Shown: positions 26,660 to 34,736 of the stretch, piece after piece
How positions within the stretch are numbered: the stretch's first letter is position 1
Layout of the letters: every line of letters starts with the position of its first letter
NCBI GenBank assembly: GCA_029960065.1
Contig: JASCOF010000001.1
Location: 868,001 to 932,000 of the forward strand
From: Flavobacteriaceae bacterium PS02336
GTDB lineage: Bacteria > Bacteroidota > Bacteroidia > Flavobacteriales > Flavobacteriaceae
Direction of reading: 5' to 3'
Length of the DNA stretch: 64,000 bases
The notes under the pieces: generated by a model
The model's database searches: none
What the model saw: only the letters and a program-made list of their open reading frames with translations
What the model was told of the DNA's origin: nothing
Made by a program: the position numbers and the translations under genes

Positions 26660-26692
26660 AAACCCGACAAGTTTTTAAAACCTGTCGGGTTT
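26660..26692. terminator. Stem-loop after azoR
   Basis: AAACCCGACA (26660-26669) pairs with TGTCGGGTTT (26683-26692), and the stem can extend inward through AGTTTT/AAAACC with one mismatch. Located 20 bp after the azoR stop. Confidence 0.7.
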
Positions 26693-26700
26693 GTTGTGAA

Positions 26701-26772
26701 AAAAAATCCGCTGAATCTGCGGGAGTTCTTTTTTAGCTCGCAGATTTAGCAGATTCAGCAGATTTTTTATAA
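26701..26772. repeat. Imperfect inverted repeat of the ATCTGCGGGAG family
   Basis: AAAAAATCCGCTGAATCTGC (from about 26700) pairs with GCAGATTCAGCAGATTTTTT (26751-26770) with one mismatch; the word AATCTGCGGGAG recurs at 41936-42112. It sits between convergent azoR and thiolase genes. Confidence 0.7.
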
Positions 26773-26801
26773 AAGCAAATGGTTTTTAAATAAAAAAGAT
26801 A

Positions 26802-28079
26802 TTACTTCTCAATTATCATAGTTACTCCCTGGCCTCCAGCAGCACAAATAGAAACTAAACCTTTTCCAGAACCTTTTTCGTTAAGTAATTTTGCCATTAC
26901 GCCAATAATTCTTCCGCCAGTTGCGGCAAAAGGGTGCGCAGCAGCCAAACTACTTCCTTTAACATTCAGTTTTTCTCTGTCAATAGCACCTAAAGGTTTC
27001 TTTAATCCAATAGATTCACTGAGTTCTGGGCTTTCCCATATTTTTAAAGTAGCTAAAACTTGTGCTGCGAAAGCTTCATGAATTTCATAATAATCAAAAT
27101 CCTGAAGATTTAAGCCTGCTTTTTCCAGCATTCTGGAAACAGCAAATAAAGGCGCTAACAACAAATTTTGCTGATTTTTAACGTATTCGATAGCTGCAAT
27201 TTCTGCAAATGTGATGTAAGCTAAAATTGGAAGTCCTTGTTCCTTTGCCCATTCTTCGCTGGCTAAAAGAATGCAAGATGCGCCATCTGTAAGAGGAGTA
27301 GAGTTTCCTGCTGTCAGAGTGCCGTTAACTTTATCGAAGGCAGGTTTTAGTTTGGCTAATTTTTCAATTGTAGAATCTCTTCTTAGATTATTATCTTTTT
27401 CTAATCCGTTAAAAGGAGTAATCATATCATTAAAGAAACCTTCGTCATAAGCTTTAGCCATATTCAAATGACTTTTTAAAGCAAGTTCGTCTTGTTCTTC
27501 TCTTGAAATTTTATAATGTTTTGCAGTAATTTCAGTGTGACCTCCCATAGAAAGACCAGTTTGAGATTCCTCATTTTTAGGAACCAGCGGACTTAAATCT
27601 TTTGGACGAAGTTTTAAAAAGGTTTTAATCTTACTGCCCAGTGATTTTGCTTGTCTGGCTTCTAATAAAATTTTTCTCAGTTTTTCGCTGACAGCGATCG
27701 GCATATCGCTGATGGAATCTACACCGCCGGCAATTCCAGAATCAATTTGTCCTAAGGCAATTTTATTGGCAATATAAACAGCACTTTCAATTCCGGTATC
27801 GCATGCCTGCTGTAAGTCACAGGCAGGAGTTGCGGGATCAAGGCTTGTTTTCATTACGCATTCGCGGATCAAATTATTGTCGTAAGTGTGTTTTATAACA
27901 GCACCGCCGGCAACTTCACCTAATAATTTTCCTTTTAAATTGTATTTATCGATTAGTCCGTTAAGGGTGGCCGTCATCATTTCTTCGTTTCCAACATTAG
28001 CGTAAGCAGTATTGGCTCTTGCAAATGGGATTCTATTATAGCCTACAATGGCTACTTTTCTTATCGTATCAGATTTCAT
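26802..28079 (-). CDS. Acetyl-CoA C-acyltransferase (thiolase, FadI-like)
   Basis: 425 residues. Active-site Cys93 in CDLQQACDTGIESA, the second catalytic set in YYEIHEAFAAQV and SLAAAHPFAATGGRI, and the C-terminal Cys in SICAAGGQGVTMII mark a complete thiolase. The length and the N-terminal VAIVGYNRIPFARANTAY resemble FadI-type beta-oxidation enzymes rather than biosynthetic acetoacetyl-CoA thiolases. Cytosolic; cleaves 3-ketoacyl-CoA with CoA. No other beta-oxidation gene is in the neighbourhood, so the partner hydratase/dehydrogenase must be elsewhere. Confidence 0.92.
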   Translation of the reverse strand: MKSDTIRKVAIVGYNRIPFARANTAYANVGNEEMMTATLNGLIDKYNLKGKLLGEVAGGAVIKHTYDNNLIRECVMKTSLDPATPACDLQQACDTGIESAVYIANKIALGQIDSGIAGGVDSISDMPIAVSEKLRKILLEARQAKSLGSKIKTFLKLRPKDLSPLVPKNEESQTGLSMGGHTEITAKHYKISREEQDELALKSHLNMAKAYDEGFFNDMITPFNGLEKDNNLRRDSTIEKLAKLKPAFDKVNGTLTAGNSTPLTDGASCILLASEEWAKEQGLPILAYITFAEIAAIEYVKNQQNLLLAPLFAVSRMLEKAGLNLQDFDYYEIHEAFAAQVLATLKIWESPELSESIGLKKPLGAIDREKLNVKGSSLAAAHPFAATGGRIIGVMAKLLNEKGSGKGLVSICAAGGQGVTMIIEK

Positions 28080-28264
28080 ATCAGTAAAGTATTAGTTAAA
28101 TCTGTTTTTAGATTTTTGGATTATAAAGATAGAAAGAGAATTCATTAAAAAGACTTAATGTAGATTAATATTATCAGGAAATAACTTTAAAAATAATTTA
28201 TCTCCCTTATTTTCTTGCTAATTAATTACAAATTGTTATATTTATTTAGAATGGTTAAAAATAA

Positions 28265-28296
28265 TTTGGAAAAGTTAAGATTTGAATATACTTTTG
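28265..28296 (+). promoter_or_regulatory. Promoter of the TonB receptor gene
   Basis: TTTG at 28265-28268 and TACTTTTG at 28289-28296, spaced 20 bp, fit the Bacteroidota consensus (TTTG, N19-21, TAnnTTTG) well. Transcription would start near 28303, so translation from the ATG at 28282 is not possible and the ATG at 28321 is used. Confidence 0.65.
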
Positions 28297-28320
28297 GGCT
28301 TTAATTTTAATCAAACCAAA

Positions 28321-30768
28321 ATGAAAATAATTTTTAATAAAAAAGTTTATTTTTTTGCATTGCTTTTGACTTCATTAAACATGATGGCACAGGAGTTTGG
28401 AAAAGTGGCAGGAAAAATTACTTTAAGCGGTAATAAACCTGCAGAAAATATTGCTGTTGCTTTAAAAGGAACAAAATATTCAGATGTTACGACAGTTTCT
28501 GGTCAATATGAAATTACAAGAGTTAAACCGGGTACTTACACAATTGTTATCAGTGGTGTTGGTATTCAGGCAATAGAAGATAAAATCGTTGTTACTTCCC
28601 AAAAAACGACAACTAAAAACTTTTTACTTTCTGAAAGTCAGGAAGATCTTAATGAAGTAGTTATCACAAAAAATAAATACAAACAGGACAAGCCTTCGAT
28701 GTCTTTACGTCTTCAGACTCCAGTTTTAGAGATTCCTCAAAACGTACAAATTGTAAGCGGTCAAACCTTAAAAGATCAGCAGATTACAAGCATGAGCGAC
28801 GGAGTAATCCGTAACGTGAGTGGTGCGGTTCGTTTGGAGCACTGGGGAGATTTATATACTAATATTACAATGAGAGGTTCTCAAATTCAGGCTTTTAGAA
28901 ATGGTTTTAACGTAGTTTCTTCTTTCTGGGGACCATTGACAGAAGATATGAGTTTTGTAGATCATATCGAATTTGTAAAAGGACCGGCAGGATTTATGCT
29001 TTCTAGCGGTGATCCAAGCGGACTTTATAATGTGGTTACTAAAAAACCAACCGGAATTACAAAAGGAGAAGCTAGTATTATTGGAGGAAGCTATGATTTC
29101 TACAGAGCTAGTATTGATCTTGATGGTAAATTGGACAAAAAAGGAAAATTATTGTACAGATTCAATGGATCTGCACAAAACAAAGGTTCTCACCGCCCTT
29201 TCGAGCGCAATAACCGTTATGTAATTGCTCCAGTACTTTCGTATCAAATTGATGATAAAACTAAAATTACAGCTGAGTATAATTTTCAGTTTGCTAATAT
29301 GACAGAGGTTGGTTCTTACTATGTTTTTGGACCAGAAGCAGGAGGTTATGCGACTTTACCAGTTGGTTTTACAATGACAGCTCCTGGACTTCCAGATACT
29401 AATATTCAGGATCACAGCGGTTATTTACAATTCGAACATAAGTTTGATGACAATTGGAAATTGACTGCACAAACTTCATACTTTAAATACATTCAGCAAG
29501 GATACAGTTCATGGCCTGGTGTTGTTGGACCTGGACCGGCTGATAGAGATTTTGACGGTGTTCCAGAAGGTAATCTTGCTTATGGAGAAATCATCAGAAA
29601 CGTCGGGATCTGGGATGCGGAAAGCAATATGTACTTAGGACAGATTTTTGTAAATGGAAAGTTTAATACAGGTTCTGTTTCTCATAAAGTATTAGGAGGA
29701 CTAGATTTAGGAAGCAAAGATTATATGGCAGATTGGGGACAATCTCATGATTTAGATACTGTTGATAATCCGTTTAATGTTTACAATCCAAATTATGGTA
29801 CGCCATCGAATGGTTTTCCAAGTTTTGATCATACAACGCCTCTTTCAGTTAGAGCGAAAGCAGCAGGAGGTTTAATGAGTACAGATTATGCAGCAGGTTA
29901 TATTCAAGATGAACTAGGATTTTTCCAAAATAGATTGAGATTAACGCTTGCAGCAAGATATACTTGGATTAGTCAGGCAAGCTGGGGCGGTGCGCCAATT
30001 GAAGACAGCCATATTACACCTCGTGCAGGATTAAGTTTTACGGTAACAGAAGGACTTGCTGTTTACGGATTGTATGACCAAGCTTTTACGCCTCAGTCAG
30101 GAATTATTAGAAATGGCGATAAAGTAAAACCGCTTACAGGAAACAATTTGGAGTTTGGTATCAAAAAAGATTGGTTTGACGGTTCATGGAGTACATCGTT
30201 TTCTGCTTACAGTATCTTAAAGAAAAACGAACTTACAGGAGACCCTGCAAATACTCCAGGGCAACAGTTTAGTGTTGTATTGGGAGAGAAAAGAGCTCAA
30301 GGTGTTGAGTTTGATTTAAGAGGTAAAATCTTTGATGGTCTTAATCTTATTGCAAATTATGCGTTCACAGAATCTATTGTAAACGAAGTTGATCCAGCGG
30401 TTTCTGCAGCTACAGGAATTAATAAAGGGGACATCGTTCCAGGGTATGCAAAACATACAGCAAACGCATGGTTAAATTATACAGTTCAGTATGGTAAATT
30501 AAAAGGAATTGGAGCTTCTATTGGAGGAACTTTCCTTGACGGACGCCAGACAGATACATGGAGTGTAGGTCTTCAAAGATTACCATCTTATTTTAAACTG
30601 GATGGAGGTTTATCTTATGAAACAGGTAAATTTAAAGTTACTGCAAACGTATTCAATATCTTAGATAAATACCTTTACAGTGGTTCATATTACAGCTGGT
30701 TAAACGCTTACTACTGGCAGACAGAAGCACCAAGAAACTTTAGAGTGGGAGTTACTTATAAATTTTAA
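28321..30768 (+). CDS. TonB-dependent siderophore-type receptor with carboxypeptidase-like domain
   Basis: 815 residues from ATG 28321, chosen because it gives a proper signal peptide (KVYFFALLLTSLNMMAQ) and lies after the predicted transcription start. Residues about 25-110 are a carboxypeptidase-regulatory-like domain (AGKITLSGNKPAENIAVALKG). The plug follows: SLRLQTPVLEIPQNVQIVSG, NITMRGSQIQAFRNGFNV, DHIEFVKGPAGFMLSSGDPSGLYNVVTKKP, again the siderophore-receptor pattern. The barrel ends FRVGVTYKF. It is a single-gene unit with its own promoter and terminator. Iron-chelate uptake is likely; the ligand is not known. Confidence 0.92.
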   Translation: MKIIFNKKVYFFALLLTSLNMMAQEFGKVAGKITLSGNKPAENIAVALKGTKYSDVTTVSGQYEITRVKPGTYTIVISGVGIQAIEDKIVVTSQKTTTKNFLLSESQEDLNEVVITKNKYKQDKPSMSLRLQTPVLEIPQNVQIVSGQTLKDQQITSMSDGVIRNVSGAVRLEHWGDLYTNITMRGSQIQAFRNGFNVVSSFWGPLTEDMSFVDHIEFVKGPAGFMLSSGDPSGLYNVVTKKPTGITKGEASIIGGSYDFYRASIDLDGKLDKKGKLLYRFNGSAQNKGSHRPFERNNRYVIAPVLSYQIDDKTKITAEYNFQFANMTEVGSYYVFGPEAGGYATLPVGFTMTAPGLPDTNIQDHSGYLQFEHKFDDNWKLTAQTSYFKYIQQGYSSWPGVVGPGPADRDFDGVPEGNLAYGEIIRNVGIWDAESNMYLGQIFVNGKFNTGSVSHKVLGGLDLGSKDYMADWGQSHDLDTVDNPFNVYNPNYGTPSNGFPSFDHTTPLSVRAKAAGGLMSTDYAAGYIQDELGFFQNRLRLTLAARYTWISQASWGGAPIEDSHITPRAGLSFTVTEGLAVYGLYDQAFTPQSGIIRNGDKVKPLTGNNLEFGIKKDWFDGSWSTSFSAYSILKKNELTGDPANTPGQQFSVVLGEKRAQGVEFDLRGKIFDGLNLIANYAFTESIVNEVDPAVSAATGINKGDIVPGYAKHTANAWLNYTVQYGKLKGIGASIGGTFLDGRQTDTWSVGLQRLPSYFKLDGGLSYETGKFKVTANVFNILDKYLYSGSYYSWLNAYYWQTEAPRNFRVGVTYKF

Positions 30769-30861
30769 AGGTGCTAAGGTTCTGAGAAGCTAAAATTCTA
30801 AGTTTTCAAGGTTCAAAGGAACAAAAGGATAAAGTGTTGATATCTATAGTTTTTTGAATTG

Positions 30862-30979
30862 CCTCCAGTTTTAACTGGAGGTAAGAGATTCAGAGTGAAA
30901 AAGGCTTTAGCCGAACTAATAAAGTTTGGCTAAAGCCTTTTCTATTTTCTTCTCTTTTTTGATCCAGCAAAAGCTGGAT
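30862..30979. repeat. Three hairpins, one acting as terminator
   Basis: CCTCCAGTT/AACTGGAGG at 30862-30881; AAAAGGCTTTAGCC (30899-30912) with GGCTAAAGCCTTTT (30928-30941) followed by T-rich sequence; and ATCCAGC/GCTGGAT at 30962-30979. The outer parts (TTGAATTGCCTCCAG before, CTGGATGCTATTCAA after) also pair, so the hairpins are nested in a larger inverted repeat. The middle one is a plausible terminator for the receptor gene. Confidence 0.75.
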
Positions 30980-31033
30980 GCTATTCAATTTGGTATAAAA
31001 ATTCTTTTAATCGGTATAAACTGTGGCAAAAAA

Positions 31034-32056
31034 CTATCCTTTTCTAATCAACGGAATCATTTTTGTTCCAATTAATTCTATGGCACTCATCAATTGTTTA
31101 TGTGTTAGTCCAGCATTGTCCATTTGAAAAGTAAAACGGTCAATTCCTCCAAGCGCTTCACTATGACGCAGGATTTTCTCTGCGGCTCTTTCTGGACCTC
31201 CAACAATCAAAACGCCCAAATCATCTATTAAGCCGTCAAACTTGCCTTTGGTTACGGGAGGCCAGCCTCTTTCATATCCTAATTTCGTCCACAATTCAGC
31301 ATAACCGGGATAGTATTCTTCGACTGCTTTTTCTGTCGTTGTTCCGATATATCCTGGCGAATGCAAACCAACTTTAAGTTCTTCAGGTTTATATCCCGCA
31401 GCTTTTCCAGCTTCTCTATATAAATCAATTAAAGGTTTAAATCGATGTGTCTGCCCACCGATAACAGCGACCATTAATGGAAGTCCCAAAGATCCAGCTC
31501 TTATAAAAGATTCTGGAGTCCCGCCAACGCCAAGCCAAATCGGTAATTTTTCCTGTAATGCTCTTGGATAAACAGGTAAATTATTTAAAGCGGGGCGGAA
31601 TTTTCCTTCCCAGGAAACAAACTCATTATCTCTAATTTGCAGCAGCAGTTCTAATTTTTCTTTAAAAAGAGCGTCATAATCTCTTAGATCATATCCAAAA
31701 AGGGGATAAGCTTCAATTGCTGATCCTCTTCCAACAACAATTTCGGTTCTTCCTTTTGAAATCAGATCTAAAGTTGCAAAACTTTGATAAACACGAACAG
31801 GATCTGCAGCACTCAAAACGGTTACAGCACTTGCCAGACGAATATTTTTTGTTCTTGCAGCAGCAGCACTTAAAATAACGGCAGTTGCAGAATCTAGAAA
31901 TTCTTTTTTATGATGTTCTCCAATTCCGAAAACGTCAAGACCAACTTGATCTGCAAATTCAATTCTTTGCAGTAACTGTTCCATTGCGTCAACACTGCTC
32001 AGCGTGTTGTTGTCGCCATACATTGCCGAAGCAAAACTATCTATTCCTATTTCCAT
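31034..32056 (-). CDS. Luciferase-like flavin-dependent monooxygenase (LLM class)
   Basis: 340 residues, one TIM-barrel of the bacterial luciferase superfamily: MEIGIDSFA start, EFADQVGLDVFGIGEHHKKEF, VTVLSAADPVRVYQSFATLDLISKGRTEIVVGRGS, LPIWLGVGGTPESFIRAGSLGLPLMVA and a C-terminal DDLGVLIVGGPERAAEKI. The GEHH motif and the VGRGS segment fit flavin-dependent oxidoreductases of the LLM class (FMNH2 or F420 users; FMNH2 is likely here). Substrate cannot be inferred. The gene starts just after a repeat and follows the DUF1634/TauE pair on the same strand. Confidence 0.88.
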   Translation of the reverse strand: MEIGIDSFASAMYGDNNTLSSVDAMEQLLQRIEFADQVGLDVFGIGEHHKKEFLDSATAVILSAAAARTKNIRLASAVTVLSAADPVRVYQSFATLDLISKGRTEIVVGRGSAIEAYPLFGYDLRDYDALFKEKLELLLQIRDNEFVSWEGKFRPALNNLPVYPRALQEKLPIWLGVGGTPESFIRAGSLGLPLMVAVIGGQTHRFKPLIDLYREAGKAAGYKPEELKVGLHSPGYIGTTTEKAVEEYYPGYAELWTKLGYERGWPPVTKGKFDGLIDDLGVLIVGGPERAAEKILRHSEALGGIDRFTFQMDNAGLTHKQLMSAIELIGTKMIPLIRKG

Positions 32057-32082
32057 GTTTTTTTATTTTTTATTTTTTGCTT

Positions 32083-32145
32083 TTTGCTATAAGCTGTAAG
32101 CTATAAGCTTTTTTGAAAGCCTAAAGCTTATAGCCTAAAGCAATA
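32083..32145. repeat. Inverted short-word repeat (TATAAGC family)
   Basis: Words GCTATAAGCTGTAAGCTATAAGC on the left (32084-32109) have complements AAAGCTTATAGCCTAAAGC on the right (32121-32141). The stop codon of the DUF1634 gene (32146-32148) lies five bases after it. Confidence 0.7.
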
Positions 32146-32553
32146 TTAATGTGAGAAACCGAATGAAATGCTTATAATGATAATTAAAATTACAATTAAA
32201 GTAATGCCTACATATAAATAATCTTTCTCCAATAAAAATGAAAATAACGAAAGTAAAACACGTAATACCGGAGTTAGAAAAAGTAAAATAATCCCCGTAA
32301 AGATTAACGAAGCACCATCTCCCTGAATGGCTCCGTCGTAAATGGCTGCAATTACTTCAAATATATTTCGGTCATTTTCTTTAAAAACAGAATAATCTTC
32401 AATCTGGCTTCCGTGGTTCATTAAATAAACGATTCCGCCAATGAAAGCAACTGATAATGAAATCCAAACACCATAACGGAGTAAGTTTCCGATGATAGTT
32501 TGAAAATCTTTTTCTCCAAATTTTTCTTCTTGTACCATATTAGATTTTTCCAT
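32146..32553 (-). CDS. DUF1634 family membrane protein
   Basis: 135 residues with three membrane segments (about 27-47, 77-100, 109-131). The pattern TIIGNLLRYGVWISLSVAFIGGIVYLMNHG and GDGASLIFTGIILLFLTPVLRVLLSLFSFLLEKD is that of DUF1634, a family found beside TauE/SafE transporters. The reading frame overlaps the TauE gene by 14 bp; a second ATG at 32538 would start right after the TauE stop codon. It is presumably an accessory of that transporter. Confidence 0.85.
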   Translation of the reverse strand: MEKSNMVQEEKFGEKDFQTIIGNLLRYGVWISLSVAFIGGIVYLMNHGSQIEDYSVFKENDRNIFEVIAAIYDGAIQGDGASLIFTGIILLFLTPVLRVLLSLFSFLLEKDYLYVGITLIVILIIIISISFGFSH

Positions 32554-33376
32554 TTAGTCCGTTATAAATCATATTAACTGCCAAAACAAAAATCAAGCAG
32601 GCAAAAAAGATTCTCAATTTTTTCGGGTTTGTTTTTACTAAAATTTTTGCACCAGCCATAGCGCCAAACAAAACGCCAATTACGACCGGCATACAGATTC
32701 CAGGTTCGATATATCCTTTCTGAATATAAATTACAGAACTCGCCATTGCTGTAACGCCCATCATAAAATTACTGGTTGTAGTAGAAACTTTAAAAGGAAC
32801 TCGCATAATATTATCCATCGCAATAACTTTAAAAGCGCCAGAACCAATTCCGAGTAAGCCAGACATCATTCCGGCAACGCCCATCATACTAAAACCGCCA
32901 ATTACGTTTTTAGTTCCGTAGCCTACTACTTGACCGTCGTGTGTTGGATAAGTTCCCTCTAATTTTAGTTTTTTAGCCAATGGACTGGATTCTAAAACAA
33001 TATGTTCTTCTTTTTTACGAAGCGAATTAATTGCCGAAAAAATCAGTGTTAAACCGAATAAAACGGCGATAAAAGAAGTAGGAGCAACAGTAGAAAGAAG
33101 TGCACCGCAGACAGCGCCAATCGTAGTGGCGATTTCGAGAAAAATTCCCATTCTCATATTGGTAATTCCTTCTTTTACATAAGCGGCAGCAGAGCCTGAA
33201 GAGGTTGCGATAACAGAAACCAAAGCGGCTCCAATTGCATAATGAATATCGACTCCAAGAATAATAGTAAGCAGCGGAATAATGATAATTCCCCCGCCCA
33301 AGCCTGATAATGAACCGATAAAACCTGCTAGAAAAGCACCCAGAATCATAATCAGTGTAAAGGTAAGTATTGTCAT
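32540..33376 (-). CDS. TauE/SafE family sulfite/organosulfur exporter
   Basis: 278 residues, about eight membrane helices. The hallmark GSLSGLGGGIIIIPLLTIIL near the N-terminus and its repeat GVAGMMSGLLGIGSGAFKVIAM in the middle are the two TauE/SafE halves. Such carriers move small sulfur-containing anions (sulfite, sulfoacetate, taurine-related) across the inner membrane. Coupled to DUF1634 downstream by overlap. No sulfur-metabolism gene is nearby to indicate the substrate. Confidence 0.9.
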   Translation of the reverse strand: MTILTFTLIMILGAFLAGFIGSLSGLGGGIIIIPLLTIILGVDIHYAIGAALVSVIATSSGSAAAYVKEGITNMRMGIFLEIATTIGAVCGALLSTVAPTSFIAVLFGLTLIFSAINSLRKKEEHIVLESSPLAKKLKLEGTYPTHDGQVVGYGTKNVIGGFSMMGVAGMMSGLLGIGSGAFKVIAMDNIMRVPFKVSTTTSNFMMGVTAMASSVIYIQKGYIEPGICMPVVIGVLFGAMAGAKILVKTNPKKLRIFFACLIFVLAVNMIYNGLNGKI

Positions 33377-33461
33377 TTAAGATGTATTTTTTGTATCTGC
33401 TAATTTACGAATACATATTTGTTCATGACCTTAAATATGCCTTAAAAATACTTATGTTTTT

Positions 33462-33602
33462 TTAACCGCAAAGCACGCAAAGATTTTTACTCAGGATTAT
33501 AAATACAAACGCAAAGTTCGCAAAGCGATATGGTGATAAAGCTTTGCGAACTTTGCGTTTGTATAACTTCCATAAAAAATCTTTGCGTGCTTTGCGGTTA
33601 AA
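33462..33602. repeat. 141-bp element of two nested perfect inverted repeats
   Basis: Outer arms (33462-33489 and 33573-33602) contain CCGCAAAGCACGCAAAGAT and its complement and pair over more than 25 bp with one bulged A. Inner arms (33503-33526 and 33541-33564) are perfect over 24 bp and contain ACGCAAAGTTCGCAAAGC. The 14-nt inner loop and 13- and 8-nt spacers remain unpaired. It lies between the TauE gene (5' side) and the end of the AraC gene. Confidence 0.9.
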
Positions 33603-33628
33603 TTTTCGTTCCAACACAAAATTAAGCA

Positions 33629-34621
33629 CTAAATCCTAAGTCTTAATTTAGTAGGAGGATAACCAAATATTCTTTTAAAAGCAATACTAAAATTAGAAAC
33701 ATTTTGATAGCCTGAAAGATGGCTTATTTCCTGAATAGAAAGTGAAGTGTCAGCCAAATAATGCCTAGCTTTATTCATTCTGATTTCCTGCAGATAACCA
33801 AAAACAGTATCGCCAAAAACAGTTTTAAAACCTTCTTTTAGTTTGGTTTGATTCACGCCGACTTTTCGTGCCAACTCTACAATTGTAAACGGATTATCTA
33901 TATTTTCACGAATTAACTGCGCAGCAAATTTTATTTTATCAATATCATCGCCAGCTAAGTTTTTGGATTGTTTTTCGATATCTAAATTATGATGGCTCAA
34001 AGCAATAAGTTCATAAATTTTAGATTCCATGTAGATTTTTCGGGTTAGACCACGATAGAAACAGTTTTTTATGTCTTCAATTACTCCAAAAATTTTAGCA
34101 CTTATTTTGATTTCATTTTTAGCTAATGCCGTGCTGCTATTTTTCTGGATATTATTAAGGAAATGATCCATTACTTTAGATTCTCCTTCGTATTTGGTCA
34201 ATACATTTAAAGGAAGATGAATATCAAAAGTATTGTAAATAATGTCTTTTTTAAAGTCAATTTTAGCATGATTATCTTCAGCAGAAAGAAAAGTAATATT
34301 GCCAGACATTGGCGAAGCATAACCTTTAGAAGAGCCTGGATTTATATATCCGATTTTCTGATCGGTAAGATTAAAATGCATTTCCAGCAATGATGAATCT
34401 CCATGTCCAGAGATAGCTACATCATCATGCAATTGATAGCTTCCCTGAAGAATTGACAATTCATCTGTGATAGTATGTTCATGGAATAAAATATCACCTT
34501 TTGGTGTGACAAATTTTATGTCTTTTTCTTGCTGAAGTGCTATTTCAGATAGTTGCAGTTCAGGTTTTTGATCTGCTTCTAGAAAATCCGCAAAGTCATT
34601 TGAGTCAATTTTAAATGCCAT
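33629..34621 (-). CDS. AraC family regulator, PchR-like arrangement
   Basis: 330 residues. The C-terminal AraC DNA-binding domain spans about 230-330, with both helix-turn-helix units visible (FTIVELARKVGVNQTKLKEGFKTVFG and SIQEISHLSGYQNVSNFSIAFKRIFGYPPTKLR). The N-terminal ~210 residues form a sensor region rich in short beta-strands (DVAISGHGDSSLLEMHFNL, MSGNITFL), comparable to PchR-type regulators that bind ferric siderophores. It is divergent from a TonB-receptor gene across 115 bp, which fits that model: ligand brought in by the receptor activates the receptor's own gene. Confidence 0.88.
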   Translation of the reverse strand: MAFKIDSNDFADFLEADQKPELQLSEIALQQEKDIKFVTPKGDILFHEHTITDELSILQGSYQLHDDVAISGHGDSSLLEMHFNLTDQKIGYINPGSSKGYASPMSGNITFLSAEDNHAKIDFKKDIIYNTFDIHLPLNVLTKYEGESKVMDHFLNNIQKNSSTALAKNEIKISAKIFGVIEDIKNCFYRGLTRKIYMESKIYELIALSHHNLDIEKQSKNLAGDDIDKIKFAAQLIRENIDNPFTIVELARKVGVNQTKLKEGFKTVFGDTVFGYLQEIRMNKARHYLADTSLSIQEISHLSGYQNVSNFSIAFKRIFGYPPTKLRLRI

Positions 34622-34686
34622 CCTTTATACTTCTAAATTCATAATTAAAACTTCCACTTTCATAAATGCAGCGATCGGTAATCAAA

Positions 34687-34694
34687 TACTTTTG
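34687..34694 (+). promoter_or_regulatory. Candidate -7 box for the receptor/lipoprotein operon
   Basis: TACTTTTG matches TAnnTTTG and is followed by C, as is common; start codon 42 bp downstream. No clear -33 TTTG, consistent with dependence on the divergent AraC activator. Confidence 0.5.
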
Positions 34695-34736
34695 CACTGC
34701 AAATATAATTTATAATAAGTTTAAATAAAAACAGCT

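Noticed and set aside
31034..32056. Light-producing luciferase
   Set aside because: Only the general LLM fold is present; there are no lux partner genes.
33462..33602. Small RNA gene
   Set aside because: Perfect nested arms fit a DNA repeat; no promoter or terminator typical of an RNA gene is visible.
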